This document shows, piece after piece, positions 15,337 through 23,493 of a DNA stretch of 64,000 nucleotides; the stretch's first letter is position 1; each line of letters starts with the position of its first letter. The notes under the pieces are model-generated. The model saw only the letters and a list, made by a program, of their open reading frames with translations. It searched no databases and was not told where the DNA came from. Location of the stretch: contig NZ_NESH01000002.1 of the NCBI RefSeq assembly GCF_003063355.1, positions 1 through 64,000 of the forward strand. Direction: 5' to 3'. This DNA comes from Limnohabitans sp. Bal53. Its GTDB lineage: Bacteria; Pseudomonadota; Gammaproteobacteria; Burkholderiales; Burkholderiaceae_C. The translations under genes and the position numbers were made by a program.

Positions 15337-17127
15337 ATGAGCTACATCGCCCCCCTCAAGGACATGCTTTTCAACATCGAGCATCTGGCCCGCATCGACC
15401 AGATCGCGCAGATCCCCGGCTTTGAAGACGCTGGTTTGGAAACCGCCCAAGCGGTGCTCGAGGAGTGCGCCAAGCTCAACCAGGACGTGATCTCGCCCTT
15501 GAATTGGGAAGGCGACAAGAACCCGTCCTTCCACAACGGCAGCGGCGTGACCACCACGCCCGGCTTCAAAGAGGCTTATCAGCAGTACGCCGAAGGCGGC
15601 TGGCAAGGCCTGCAGCACCCCGCTGACTTTGGTGGCCAAGGCCTGCCCAAAACCATTGGCGCAGCTTGCGGCGAAATGCTCAACTCGGCCAACATGGCTT
15701 TTGCGCTGTGCCCCTTGCTCACCGATGGCGCGATCGAAGCCCTGCTCACGGCGGGTTCCGACGAACTCAAAGCCACTTATTTGGAAAAGTTGATCTCCGG
15801 CCAGTGGACCGGCACCATGAACCTGACCGAGCCACAAGCGGGATCAGACCTGGCCGCTGTGCGCACACGCGCTGAACCGCAGCCCGATGGCACTTACAAA
15901 ATCTTCGGCACCAAGATCTACATCACCTACGGTGAGCATGACATGGCCGAAAACATCGTGCACCTGGTGCTGGCCCGTGTCTTGGGCGCACCTGAAGGCG
16001 TCAAAGGCATCAGCCTGTTCGTGGTGCCCAAATTCATGGTCAAGGCCGATGGTTCTTTGGGCGATCGCAACGACGTGCACTGCGTGAGCATCGAGCACAA
16101 GATGGGCATCAAGGCCAGCCCCACAGCGGTGCTGCAGTTTGGCGACAACGGCGGTGGTGTGGGTTATTTGGTGGGTCAGGAAAACCGTGGCCTCGAATAC
16201 ATGTTCATCATGATGAACGCCGCCCGTTACGCAGTGGGTGTGCAGGGCATCGCGATTGCCGAGCGCTCTTACCAGCGTGCTGTGCAGTACGCCCGCGACC
16301 GCGTGCAAAGCCGCCCGGTCGATGGCAGCTTGCCCGCTGCTGGCCCGATCATTCACCACCCCGATGTGCGCCGCATGCTGATGACCATGCGCGCCTACAC
16401 CGAAGGCTGCCGCGCCATGGCCGCCACGGCCGCCGCCGCCTACGACGCCTCGCACCACCACCCCGATGCCGAGGTGCGCAAGCAAAACCTGGCGTTTTAT
16501 GAATTCATGGTGCCACTGGTCAAGGGCTACAGCACCGAGATGAGCCTGGAAGTCACCAGTCTGGGCGTGCAAGTGCACGGCGGCATGGGCTTCATCGAAG
16601 AAACGGGTGCGGCGCAGTACTACCGCGACGCCAAAATTTTGACCATTTACGAAGGCACCACCGCCATTCAAGCCAATGACTTGGTCGGTCGCAAGACTGC
16701 TCGCGACGGCGGCCAAACCGCCAAGGCCTTGGCCGCGCAAGTGGCCCAGACCGAGAGCGAACTCGCAGCTTCTGGCAACGCTGACGCGCAGGTTGTGGCC
16801 CGTCGCCTCAAAGCCGCCCGCGAAGCTTTTGTGGACGTGGTCGAGTTTGTGGCGGGCAACACCAAGGCCCACCCCAACGACGTATTCGCAGGCAGCGTGC
16901 CTTACCTCATGCTGGCGGGCAACCTGATGGCGGGCTGGCAAATGGGCCGCGCCTTGCTGGTGGCGATCACGCCTGAGGCGCAAGCCCAAGACGCCGCCTT
17001 CATGGTCGCCAAAGTGACCACCGCGCGTTTTTACGCCGACCACATCCTGTCCAAGGCCCCAGGCATCCGTGACAGCATCGTGGAAGGCGCTGGCAGCGTG
17101 ACGGCGATGGCGCTGGACGCTTTCTGA
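15337..17127 (+). CDS. Acyl-CoA dehydrogenase with C-terminal extension
   Basis: 596 residues, longer than classical 380-residue enzymes and of the type with an extra C-terminal domain. Motifs include M-N-L-T-E-P-Q-A-G-S-D-L (FAD and substrate region, about 153-164), G-T-K-I-Y-I-T-Y-G-E-H-D and, near 440, A-K-I-L-T-I-Y-E-G-T-T-A-I-Q-A-N-D-L with the catalytic base region. It oxidises an acyl-CoA to the 2-enoyl-CoA and passes electrons to ETF. AGGAG precedes the ATG. Its position after etfBA fits a shared pathway. Confidence 0.88.
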   Translation: MSYIAPLKDMLFNIEHLARIDQIAQIPGFEDAGLETAQAVLEECAKLNQDVISPLNWEGDKNPSFHNGSGVTTTPGFKEAYQQYAEGGWQGLQHPADFGGQGLPKTIGAACGEMLNSANMAFALCPLLTDGAIEALLTAGSDELKATYLEKLISGQWTGTMNLTEPQAGSDLAAVRTRAEPQPDGTYKIFGTKIYITYGEHDMAENIVHLVLARVLGAPEGVKGISLFVVPKFMVKADGSLGDRNDVHCVSIEHKMGIKASPTAVLQFGDNGGGVGYLVGQENRGLEYMFIMMNAARYAVGVQGIAIAERSYQRAVQYARDRVQSRPVDGSLPAAGPIIHHPDVRRMLMTMRAYTEGCRAMAATAAAAYDASHHHPDAEVRKQNLAFYEFMVPLVKGYSTEMSLEVTSLGVQVHGGMGFIEETGAAQYYRDAKILTIYEGTTAIQANDLVGRKTARDGGQTAKALAAQVAQTESELAASGNADAQVVARRLKAAREAFVDVVEFVAGNTKAHPNDVFAGSVPYLMLAGNLMAGWQMGRALLVAITPEAQAQDAAFMVAKVTTARFYADHILSKAPGIRDSIVEGAGSVTAMALDAF

Positions 17128-17169
17128 GCCGAGGCTGCTCGGGGTGCATGGGGCGTGCCCCACACCCCA

Positions 17170-17234
17170 TCGCGGTCAGAGACCGCTCCTACAGGGTGAT
17201 GTGTGACTTCCGTAGGAGCGGTCTCAGACCGCGA
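17170..17234. repeat. REP-like inverted pair (family A)
   Basis: Two 23-base units in inverted orientation, 17170-17192 and 17212-17234, separated by 19 bases and matching at 22 of 23 positions. Each outward unit starts GTAGGAGCGGTC and contains a small palindrome (GCGGTC...GACCGC). The GTAG head plus palindrome is the layout of REP/BIME elements. It lies between the dehydrogenase stop and the nitronate monooxygenase start. Confidence 0.8.
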
Positions 17235-17341
17235 AATCCCTTCGGCGCTGGTGCGATTGAGTCTTCGACAACTTGTCGCCGCGCCGACACTGTTTAATGC
17301 GTTTGTCCCCACACAATAGACCCATATTTTCAGGAGACCCC

Positions 17342-18295
17342 ATGTCCAAGCTGCCCCCCGTTCTGGCGAACTTGCCATTTCCCGCCATCGCTTCACCCCT
17401 GTTCATCATCAGCAACCCCAAGCTGGTCATCGAGCAGTGCAAGGCCGGCATCGTCGGCTCCATGCCCGCTTTGAACGCCCGCCCGGCAGCACAACTCGAA
17501 GAGTGGTTGATCGAGATCACCGAAACCTTGGCTGCCTACAACGCCGCCAACCCCGACAAGCCTGCCGCGCCCTTTGCCATCAACCAAATCGTGCACAAGA
17601 GCAACGATCGCCTTGAGCATGACATGGCGATGTGCGTCAAATACAAAGTGCCGATCATCATCACCTCGCTGGGCGCACGCGAAGAGATCAATGCCGCCGC
17701 CCACAGCTACGGCGGTGTGGTGCTGCACGACATCATCAACAACAAGCATGCGCACAAGGCGATCGAGAAGGGCGCAGACGGCCTGATCGCCGTAGCTGCT
17801 GGCGCGGGTGGTCACGCGGGCGTGAAAAGCCCATTCGCCTTGATTCAGGAAATCCGCCAGTGGTTCGATGGCCCGGTGGCTTTGTCCGGCTCGATCGCCA
17901 CAGGTGATGCGATTTTGTCGGCCCAAGCCATGGGCGCGGATTTCGCCTACATCGGCTCGGCCTTCATTGCCACGCACGAAGCGCGTGCGGCCGACGCTTA
18001 CAAACAAGCCATCGTGGACAGCAACTCCGATGACATCGTCTACAGCAACCTGTTCACCGGTGTGCACGGCAACTACCTGGCCCCATCCGTCCGCGCCGCG
18101 GGCCTGGACCCTGAGAATTTGCCCGAGTCGGACCCCAGCAAGATGAATTTTGGTGGTGACGCTAAAAAAGCCTGGAAAGACATCTGGGGTTGTGGCCAAG
18201 GCATTGGCGCGATCCAGTCGGTGCAAAGCACGGCCGATTTGGTGGCCCAGTTCAAGGCACAGTACCAAGCGGCCCGCGCCCGCCTAGCCCTGTGA
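17342..18295 (+). CDS. Nitronate monooxygenase (2-nitropropane dioxygenase family)
   Basis: 317 residues from the ATG at 17342, supported by CAGGAGACC just upstream. It is an FMN-dependent TIM-barrel protein: the opening P-A-I-A-S-P-L-F-I-I-S-N-P-K-L-V, then G-I-V-G-S-M-P-A-L-N-A-R, the flavin/phosphate region G-A-D-G-L-I-A-V-A-A-G-A-G-G-H-A-G (about 155-171) and S-G-S-I-A-T-G-D-A-I. It oxidises toxic alkyl nitronates, and related proteins act on other enolates. It follows the acyl-CoA dehydrogenase gene after a REP pair and ends at a good terminator. Confidence 0.88.
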   Translation: MSKLPPVLANLPFPAIASPLFIISNPKLVIEQCKAGIVGSMPALNARPAAQLEEWLIEITETLAAYNAANPDKPAAPFAINQIVHKSNDRLEHDMAMCVKYKVPIIITSLGAREEINAAAHSYGGVVLHDIINNKHAHKAIEKGADGLIAVAAGAGGHAGVKSPFALIQEIRQWFDGPVALSGSIATGDAILSAQAMGADFAYIGSAFIATHEARAADAYKQAIVDSNSDDIVYSNLFTGVHGNYLAPSVRAAGLDPENLPESDPSKMNFGGDAKKAWKDIWGCGQGIGAIQSVQSTADLVAQFKAQYQAARARLAL

Positions 18296-18316
18296 TGGCT
18301 GCTGTCTGAGCCTGCC

Positions 18317-18526
18317 TTGTCCAACATCTCACAACGCCCTTCGGGGCGTTATTTTTTGATCGCTGCGTTCAAGGCTGCAGGTTGTTTGTTGATTGTGATG
18401 CACCACTTGGCGTTTTACGGACCCATGTCGGATGTGGTGGCCACTGCTTGGCCAGTGTGGGCGTGGCCATGGCTTGAGACGGTTATAGATGGAAGCCGCT
18501 GGTGGCGATGCGTTCAGCCGTTTAGG
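18317..18526 (+). pseudogene. N-terminal remnant of an acyltransferase-3 family membrane protein
   Basis: An open frame reads F-L-I-A-A-F-K-A-A-G-C-L-L-I-V-M-H-H-L-A-F-Y-G-P-M-S-D, the characteristic first helix and H-H-L-A-F-Y motif of acyltransferase family 3 proteins as found in Comamonadaceae. After about 60 codons the similarity fades (an isolated V-Q-P-F remains) and the frame runs into the convergent cphA gene. The rest of the roughly 350-residue protein is absent. The terminator of the nitronate monooxygenase gene lies inside its 5' end. Confidence 0.55.
18333..18357 (+). terminator. Intrinsic terminator after nitronate monooxygenase
   Basis: AACGCCC-TTC-GGGGCGTT forms a tight stem-loop followed by ATTTTTT on the plus strand, 37 bases after the stop at 18295. 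No gene on the plus strand needs read-through here. Confidence 0.85.
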
Positions 18527-21090
18527 TCTGCTTTGACTTTCTCTGTGATGTAGGCCAGGGATTCTTCCACCTGGTCGATCAAGATCAAGCACAAGTCGCC
18601 CGATGACAGGCGCGACAAAGCGGTGTCGATGGCATTGAATTCACCCTGGATGTCTTGCACATGGGTGGCGCGCAAAGCCCCTTGCAAGCCCTCGCGCAAC
18701 AAACCGATCACTTCACCGTCTTGTCGTCCGCGTTGGCAGGCGTCTTGGTAAAGCAGTACCTCGTCGAAGGCTTTGCCCAGAATTTGTGTCTGATCACGGA
18801 TGTCCTGGTCGCGTCGGTCGCCAGCACCGCTGATGACCACCACGCGCTTGTTCGCGGGCATGTTGTCCACGGCCTGCACCAAAGCCGCAATCGCATCGGG
18901 GTTGTGCCCATAGTCGGCGATCAGGGTCGCGCCGCGGTAGTCGAACAAGTTGAATCTGCCGGGCACGCCCTGGATGTCACTGATGAAGCTGGCAAGGCCT
19001 TGGGCGATCGCATCCCAATGCACATCAACAGCCCATGCCGCGGCCACGGCAGCCAGCACGTTCTCTGTCTGAAATCCGATTTGTCCTTGGCGTGTGAGCG
19101 GCACTTGGCTGAGCGGGATGCGGAACATCTGTTTGCCCTTTTGAGCCACGATGGCGCCTTCTTCCACGTGTACCACACGTTTGCCTTGGGCACGGTGCGT
19201 GGCCAGCACGGGGTGGTTGGCGTCGAGTGCAAAAAAGGTCACATCACCTGGGCAATGTCGGGCCATGGCCACGACGGCCGGGTCGTTGGCATTGAGCACA
19301 GCCATGCCCGAGGGCGCCACGTTGAGCACGATCACCCGCTTGAGCACAGAGAGGTCTTCCAAGGTGGTGATGTAGTTCAGGCCCAAGTGGTCGCCTGCAC
19401 CCAAGTTGGTCACCACCGCCACTTGGCAGCGGTCAAAGGCCAGGCCTTCGCGCAGCAGGCCGCCCCGTGCGGTCTCGAACACTGCGGCATCCACATCGGG
19501 GTGCATGAGGACATTGCGGGCGCTGCGCGGGCCGCTGCAGTCGCCTGAATCGGTCTGACGGCCATTGACGTAGACACCATCGGTGTTGGTCATGCCCACA
19601 CGCAGACCCTGGGCTTTGAGCAAGTGAGCAATCAATCGCACGGTGGTGGTTTTTCCGTTGGTGCCGGTCACCGCAATCACCGGGATGCGGCCATTGCCAC
19701 CGTCTGGGAACATGTGGTCAATCACCGCATTGCCGACGTCCCGGCCTTTGCCAAAAGAGGGGCTGATGTGCATGCGCAGGCCCGGGGCGGCGTTGAGTTC
19801 GACGATGCCGCCGTTTTGCTCTTCGAGTGAGCGCGAGAGTGATTCGCACACCACGTCCACACCGCAGATGTCCACGCCCACCATTTGCGCCGCGGCGATC
19901 ACACGGGCGGCCACTTCGGAGTGGACTTCGTCGGTCACATCCGTGGCCGTGCCACCGGTGGACAAATTGGCGTTGTTGCGCAGGATCACGCGGCGGCCTT
20001 TGGCGGGCACCGACTCGGGCTCCAAGTCTTGCGCATTCAAGCGGCCAATGGCGATGTCATCAAAACGGATTTTTGTCAGAGAGGTGGCGTGGCCTTCGCC
20101 CCTGCGTGGATCGGCATTGACCTGGTCGACCAATTGGCGCACCGTGTGTTTGCCGTCGCCCACCACCAGCGGTGGCTCGCGCCGTGCGGCAGCCACCAGT
20201 CGGTCACCGACGACCAGCAGGCGGTAATCGTGGCCTGGCAAAAACTTTTCCACCAACACAGTGCCATAACGTTCGGCTGTGGCATAGGCGTTGTCAAACG
20301 CCTGACGAGCGGTGATGTTGACCGTGACGCCTTTGCCCTGGTTGCCATCCTGTGGCTTGACCACGACGGGCAGGCCGATCTCTTGGGCAATGGCCCATGC
20401 CTCGTCCAAGCTATGGGCCGGGCGGCCCATGGGCACCGGCACGCCTGCGGCATGCAACAGGCTTTTGGTCAGATCTTTGTCTTGCGCAATGGATTCGGCA
20501 ATGGCGCTGGTGGTGTCGGTCTCGGCGGCCTGAATGCGCCGCTGCTGTGCGCCCCAGCCAAACTGAACCAGGCTGCCATCGGTCAAGCGACGGATGGGGA
20601 TGCCCCGTGCGACCGCCGCGTCCACAATGGCCCCGGTAGAAGGCCCCAGGCGCACGTCTTCGTCGAGTTCGTGCAGTTGGGCAATGGCCGCTTCCAGATC
20701 AAAGCCAGCGCCGACCGATGCAGCTTGGCACAGTTGCTCGGCCAGGCTGAGCGCCAGTCTCCCTACGGCTTCCTCCGTGTACTGCACCACCACCTGAAAC
20801 ATGCCCGGCTCTTCGGTGGGCGTGGTGCGGCTGAAGGACACGGGGCAGCCTGCATGTGCCTGTAGGCTCAGGGTGACTTTTTCCAGGGCATGGGCCAGCG
20901 TGGCCGCTTGCCCTGGGCGCTGTCCGTCAAAGGGTCCAACTTCAGGGAAGATGCGACGCAACTGCTGCTCAATGGGGTGCTGCGCCGACAGGCCGCAGTC
21001 TTCAGGGCTGCAGCTGACAATGGCTTCGATGGCGGTGTGGCGGCTCCACAAATTGGGACCACGCAAAGCGCGAATACGAGAGACTTGCAT
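18514..21090 (-). CDS. cphA: Cyanophycin synthetase, full-length (CphA1 type)
   Basis: 858 residues from the ATG at 21090 (MQVSRIRALRGPNLWS); an upstream TTG at 21105 adds five residues. Order of domains: N-terminal domain (1-160), ATP-grasp domain (about 165-465, with V-V-K-P-Q-D-G-N-Q-G-K-G-V near 243 and V-E-L-N-A-A-P-G-L near 431) and a Mur-ligase-like domain with an intact P-loop G-T-N-G-K-T-T-T at 476-483, plus the C-terminal lobe with Y-G-H-N-P-D-A and S-G-A-G-D-R-R-D. It builds the Asp-backbone, Arg-side-chain storage polymer from Asp, Arg and ATP without a ribosome. It is downstream of the CphA2-like gene in one operon (43-base gap). Confidence 0.93.
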   Translation of the reverse strand: MQVSRIRALRGPNLWSRHTAIEAIVSCSPEDCGLSAQHPIEQQLRRIFPEVGPFDGQRPGQAATLAHALEKVTLSLQAHAGCPVSFSRTTPTEEPGMFQVVVQYTEEAVGRLALSLAEQLCQAASVGAGFDLEAAIAQLHELDEDVRLGPSTGAIVDAAVARGIPIRRLTDGSLVQFGWGAQQRRIQAAETDTTSAIAESIAQDKDLTKSLLHAAGVPVPMGRPAHSLDEAWAIAQEIGLPVVVKPQDGNQGKGVTVNITARQAFDNAYATAERYGTVLVEKFLPGHDYRLLVVGDRLVAAARREPPLVVGDGKHTVRQLVDQVNADPRRGEGHATSLTKIRFDDIAIGRLNAQDLEPESVPAKGRRVILRNNANLSTGGTATDVTDEVHSEVAARVIAAAQMVGVDICGVDVVCESLSRSLEEQNGGIVELNAAPGLRMHISPSFGKGRDVGNAVIDHMFPDGGNGRIPVIAVTGTNGKTTTVRLIAHLLKAQGLRVGMTNTDGVYVNGRQTDSGDCSGPRSARNVLMHPDVDAAVFETARGGLLREGLAFDRCQVAVVTNLGAGDHLGLNYITTLEDLSVLKRVIVLNVAPSGMAVLNANDPAVVAMARHCPGDVTFFALDANHPVLATHRAQGKRVVHVEEGAIVAQKGKQMFRIPLSQVPLTRQGQIGFQTENVLAAVAAAWAVDVHWDAIAQGLASFISDIQGVPGRFNLFDYRGATLIADYGHNPDAIAALVQAVDNMPANKRVVVISGAGDRRDQDIRDQTQILGKAFDEVLLYQDACQRGRQDGEVIGLLREGLQGALRATHVQDIQGEFNAIDTALSRLSSGDLCLILIDQVEESLAYITEKVKADLNG

Positions 21091-21133
21091 GAAAGGTGTG
21101 TCCAAGGGAAATGGGGTGGCGTGAGACTTGGCT

Positions 21134-23320
21134 TCAGGCCGTGGGCAGGCTGCCGTAACTTTTGATCCCGGCTCGGATCAGGTCGGTGCCAATGTCCAAG
21201 GCCCATGCTGCGCAGGCGGCCACCAGCATGTCGTGGGTGTTCAGACTGTCCGTTTTCAGATGCTTGGCGATGGCCGGGCGTTGGCTTGACAGCACCAGAT
21301 GTTCTTTGGCGGCATGGGCCAGCACCAGCTGGCCGTCACGCCAGAAGCCCACGCGGTGACCTGCACTGCGGTGTGCTTGCAGGCGAGGGTTGTATTCATC
21401 GTCGGCATACAACAACACGCTGCCGTCGCAGTAATCGGCCAGTGCGGCGACTTCAGGTTCGGCGGCATTGAGCACCGCCATGCCTTCGGGCAGCACCACA
21501 TCGATTTGGGTGCGAATGTAGCCCGACATTTTTTCATCCCCGCCGGGGTACAGGTCGTCCAGGCCGGTGGCGCGGGGCATGCGGGTGACGATGCCAATTT
21601 GGCAGCGGTCATAGGGCAGGCCTTGGGCGAGCAAATGGCGGGCATCACTTTCGAACACGGCCGCTTGTACGCCCCGATTGATCAGCAAACGCTGCGCTTG
21701 GGCCCAATCCATGCCGTCCGGGGTGGGCAGCTGGCGCTGGTTCAAGAAGAAGCCGTTGGCACAAGACAGCCCGGTGTGCAGGCCCTTGAGGTGCAGCAAC
21801 CAGGCCAGCAATTGTGCGACTCGGGTCGTGTCGCCATCGCCCATGATGCCCACTACCGGAATGCGGCCGTTGTCTTCGGGCTTGAACAGATGGTTCGAAA
21901 TGGCCTGTCCCACCGGGCGGGGCTGACCCGTAGCCGGTTTGAGGTGCATCAGCAGGCCTGGGCCCGCATTGACCTCGACCACTGCGCCGCCTTGTGGCCC
22001 CAGTGGCTTCGAGATGTCTTGCGCCACCAGGTCTACCCCAGCGATGTCCAGGCCCACCACACGGGCGGCGAGCACCGCCTGGGCGGCCACGTCGGGGTGC
22101 ACCAGGTCGGTCACGTCCATGGACATGTTGCCGGTGCGCATGATGAGCACGCTGCGGCCCGCCTCGGGCACGCTGTCGGCACTCAGGCCTTGGCGCTGGA
22201 GCTCCAGCACCGAGGTGGTGTGTTCGTCCAGGCGGATGGTGTCCAGCGGAAAGTCTTCCTCTTCGCCGCGGCGGGGGTCGGAGTTGATCTGCAACTCGAT
22301 CAGTGCTTGCACCGTGAGCACGCCATCGCCCACCACACTGGCGGTCTCGCCTTTGTTGGCCGCCACGACTTGATCACCGACCACCAGCAGGCGGTGTTCC
22401 TCGCCCAAGATGAAACGCTCGACGATGACTTCGCTGCCCTCGGCCAGGGCGATGCCGTAGGCTGCTTCAATGTCCTCTTGGCGCGACAGTTCCAGCGACA
22501 CGCCCCGGGCATGGTTGCCATCGGTGGGCTTGACACAGACCGGCAGGCCAATGTCCTGAGCAGCTTCCCAAGCCGCTTGGGGGCTGCCAACGATCTGACC
22601 TTCGGGCACAGGCACACCACACATGCTCAGCAGCTGTTTGGTCAGGTCTTTGTCTTTGGAGATGCCTTCGGCAATCGCGCTGGTGCGGTCGGTCTCGGCA
22701 GTCCAGATGCGGCGCTGTCGCTGGCCATAGCCCAGTTGCACCAGGTTGCCGTCATTCAGACGTATGTGGGGGATGCCTCTGTCTGCGGCTGCATCCACGA
22801 TGCTGGCCGTGCTGGGGCCAATGCACAAGCTGTCCACCATTTGGGTCAGTTGGGCGATGTGGCTGGCCACGTCAAAGGGCTGGTTGGCGATGGCAGCCAA
22901 TACCAAATCACGAGCGCTCAGCAGGGCCAGTCGGCTCACGGCTTCGTGGCGGGTGCGGATGACGACCTTGTAAACCCCCCGTGGCCCCGCTTCGCGGGCT
23001 TTGCCAAAACCGGTTTGCATGCCGGCGCGGGTTTGCAGCTCCAGCGCCACATGCTCCAGGATGTGGCCGGGCCAAGTGCCTTCTTCAAGGCGCTTCAAAA
23101 AGCCGCCGCGCTCGCCCACGCTGCAGCGGTGCTCCACCAGTCCGGGCAGCCAAGCCGCCAGACGCTCGGCGAAACCGGGCAGGGTGTTGGAGGGGCAGTC
23201 TTCCAAGTCGCCAATGTCGATCAGCGCTTCGATGACAGGGCGGTAAGTCCAGATGTTGGGCCCGCGCAGATGGGTCATGCGCAGGAACTGGATCGCGTGG
23301 GAAGTGGGGTGTGCGCTCAT
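21134..23320 (-). CDS. CphA2-like cyanophycin synthetase with degenerate Mur-ligase domain
   Basis: 728 residues. The first 480 follow CphA closely, with an intact-looking ATP-grasp domain (C-V-K-P-T-D-G-N-H-A-R-G-V near 262, V-E-V-N-A-G-P-G-L near 448). The Mur-ligase part is broken as an enzyme: the P-loop position reads G-D-G-D-T-T-R (494-500), without the essential Lys, and the protein stops about 130 residues early, lacking the last lobe. By analogy with cyanobacterial CphA2, the remaining ATP-grasp site could polymerise beta-Asp-Arg dipeptides; that is inference. It is promoter-proximal to cphA and divergent from the ABC exporter gene. Confidence 0.85.
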   Translation of the reverse strand: MSAHPTSHAIQFLRMTHLRGPNIWTYRPVIEALIDIGDLEDCPSNTLPGFAERLAAWLPGLVEHRCSVGERGGFLKRLEEGTWPGHILEHVALELQTRAGMQTGFGKAREAGPRGVYKVVIRTRHEAVSRLALLSARDLVLAAIANQPFDVASHIAQLTQMVDSLCIGPSTASIVDAAADRGIPHIRLNDGNLVQLGYGQRQRRIWTAETDRTSAIAEGISKDKDLTKQLLSMCGVPVPEGQIVGSPQAAWEAAQDIGLPVCVKPTDGNHARGVSLELSRQEDIEAAYGIALAEGSEVIVERFILGEEHRLLVVGDQVVAANKGETASVVGDGVLTVQALIELQINSDPRRGEEEDFPLDTIRLDEHTTSVLELQRQGLSADSVPEAGRSVLIMRTGNMSMDVTDLVHPDVAAQAVLAARVVGLDIAGVDLVAQDISKPLGPQGGAVVEVNAGPGLLMHLKPATGQPRPVGQAISNHLFKPEDNGRIPVVGIMGDGDTTRVAQLLAWLLHLKGLHTGLSCANGFFLNQRQLPTPDGMDWAQAQRLLINRGVQAAVFESDARHLLAQGLPYDRCQIGIVTRMPRATGLDDLYPGGDEKMSGYIRTQIDVVLPEGMAVLNAAEPEVAALADYCDGSVLLYADDEYNPRLQAHRSAGHRVGFWRDGQLVLAHAAKEHLVLSSQRPAIAKHLKTDSLNTHDMLVAACAAWALDIGTDLIRAGIKSYGSLPTA

Positions 23321-23493
23321 GCTTTTTGGGGGCAGCGATAGAATCGGCGCTCGATCGCGGGGGTGGCCAGCAGTTGGGCTGGAAGCTCAATGTTCAACAG
23401 ATGCATGGCTTGTGCAGGCGGTTTCAACCGGGTCAATGTGTTTTTTTTCGTGGCGTCACTTGGGCGCTACGGGTTATTTAGGGTTCAGCCTTC

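Noticed and set aside
21299..23341. 680-codon plus-strand open frame opposite the CphA2-like gene
   Set aside because: Antisense shadow of a conserved gene; no family features.
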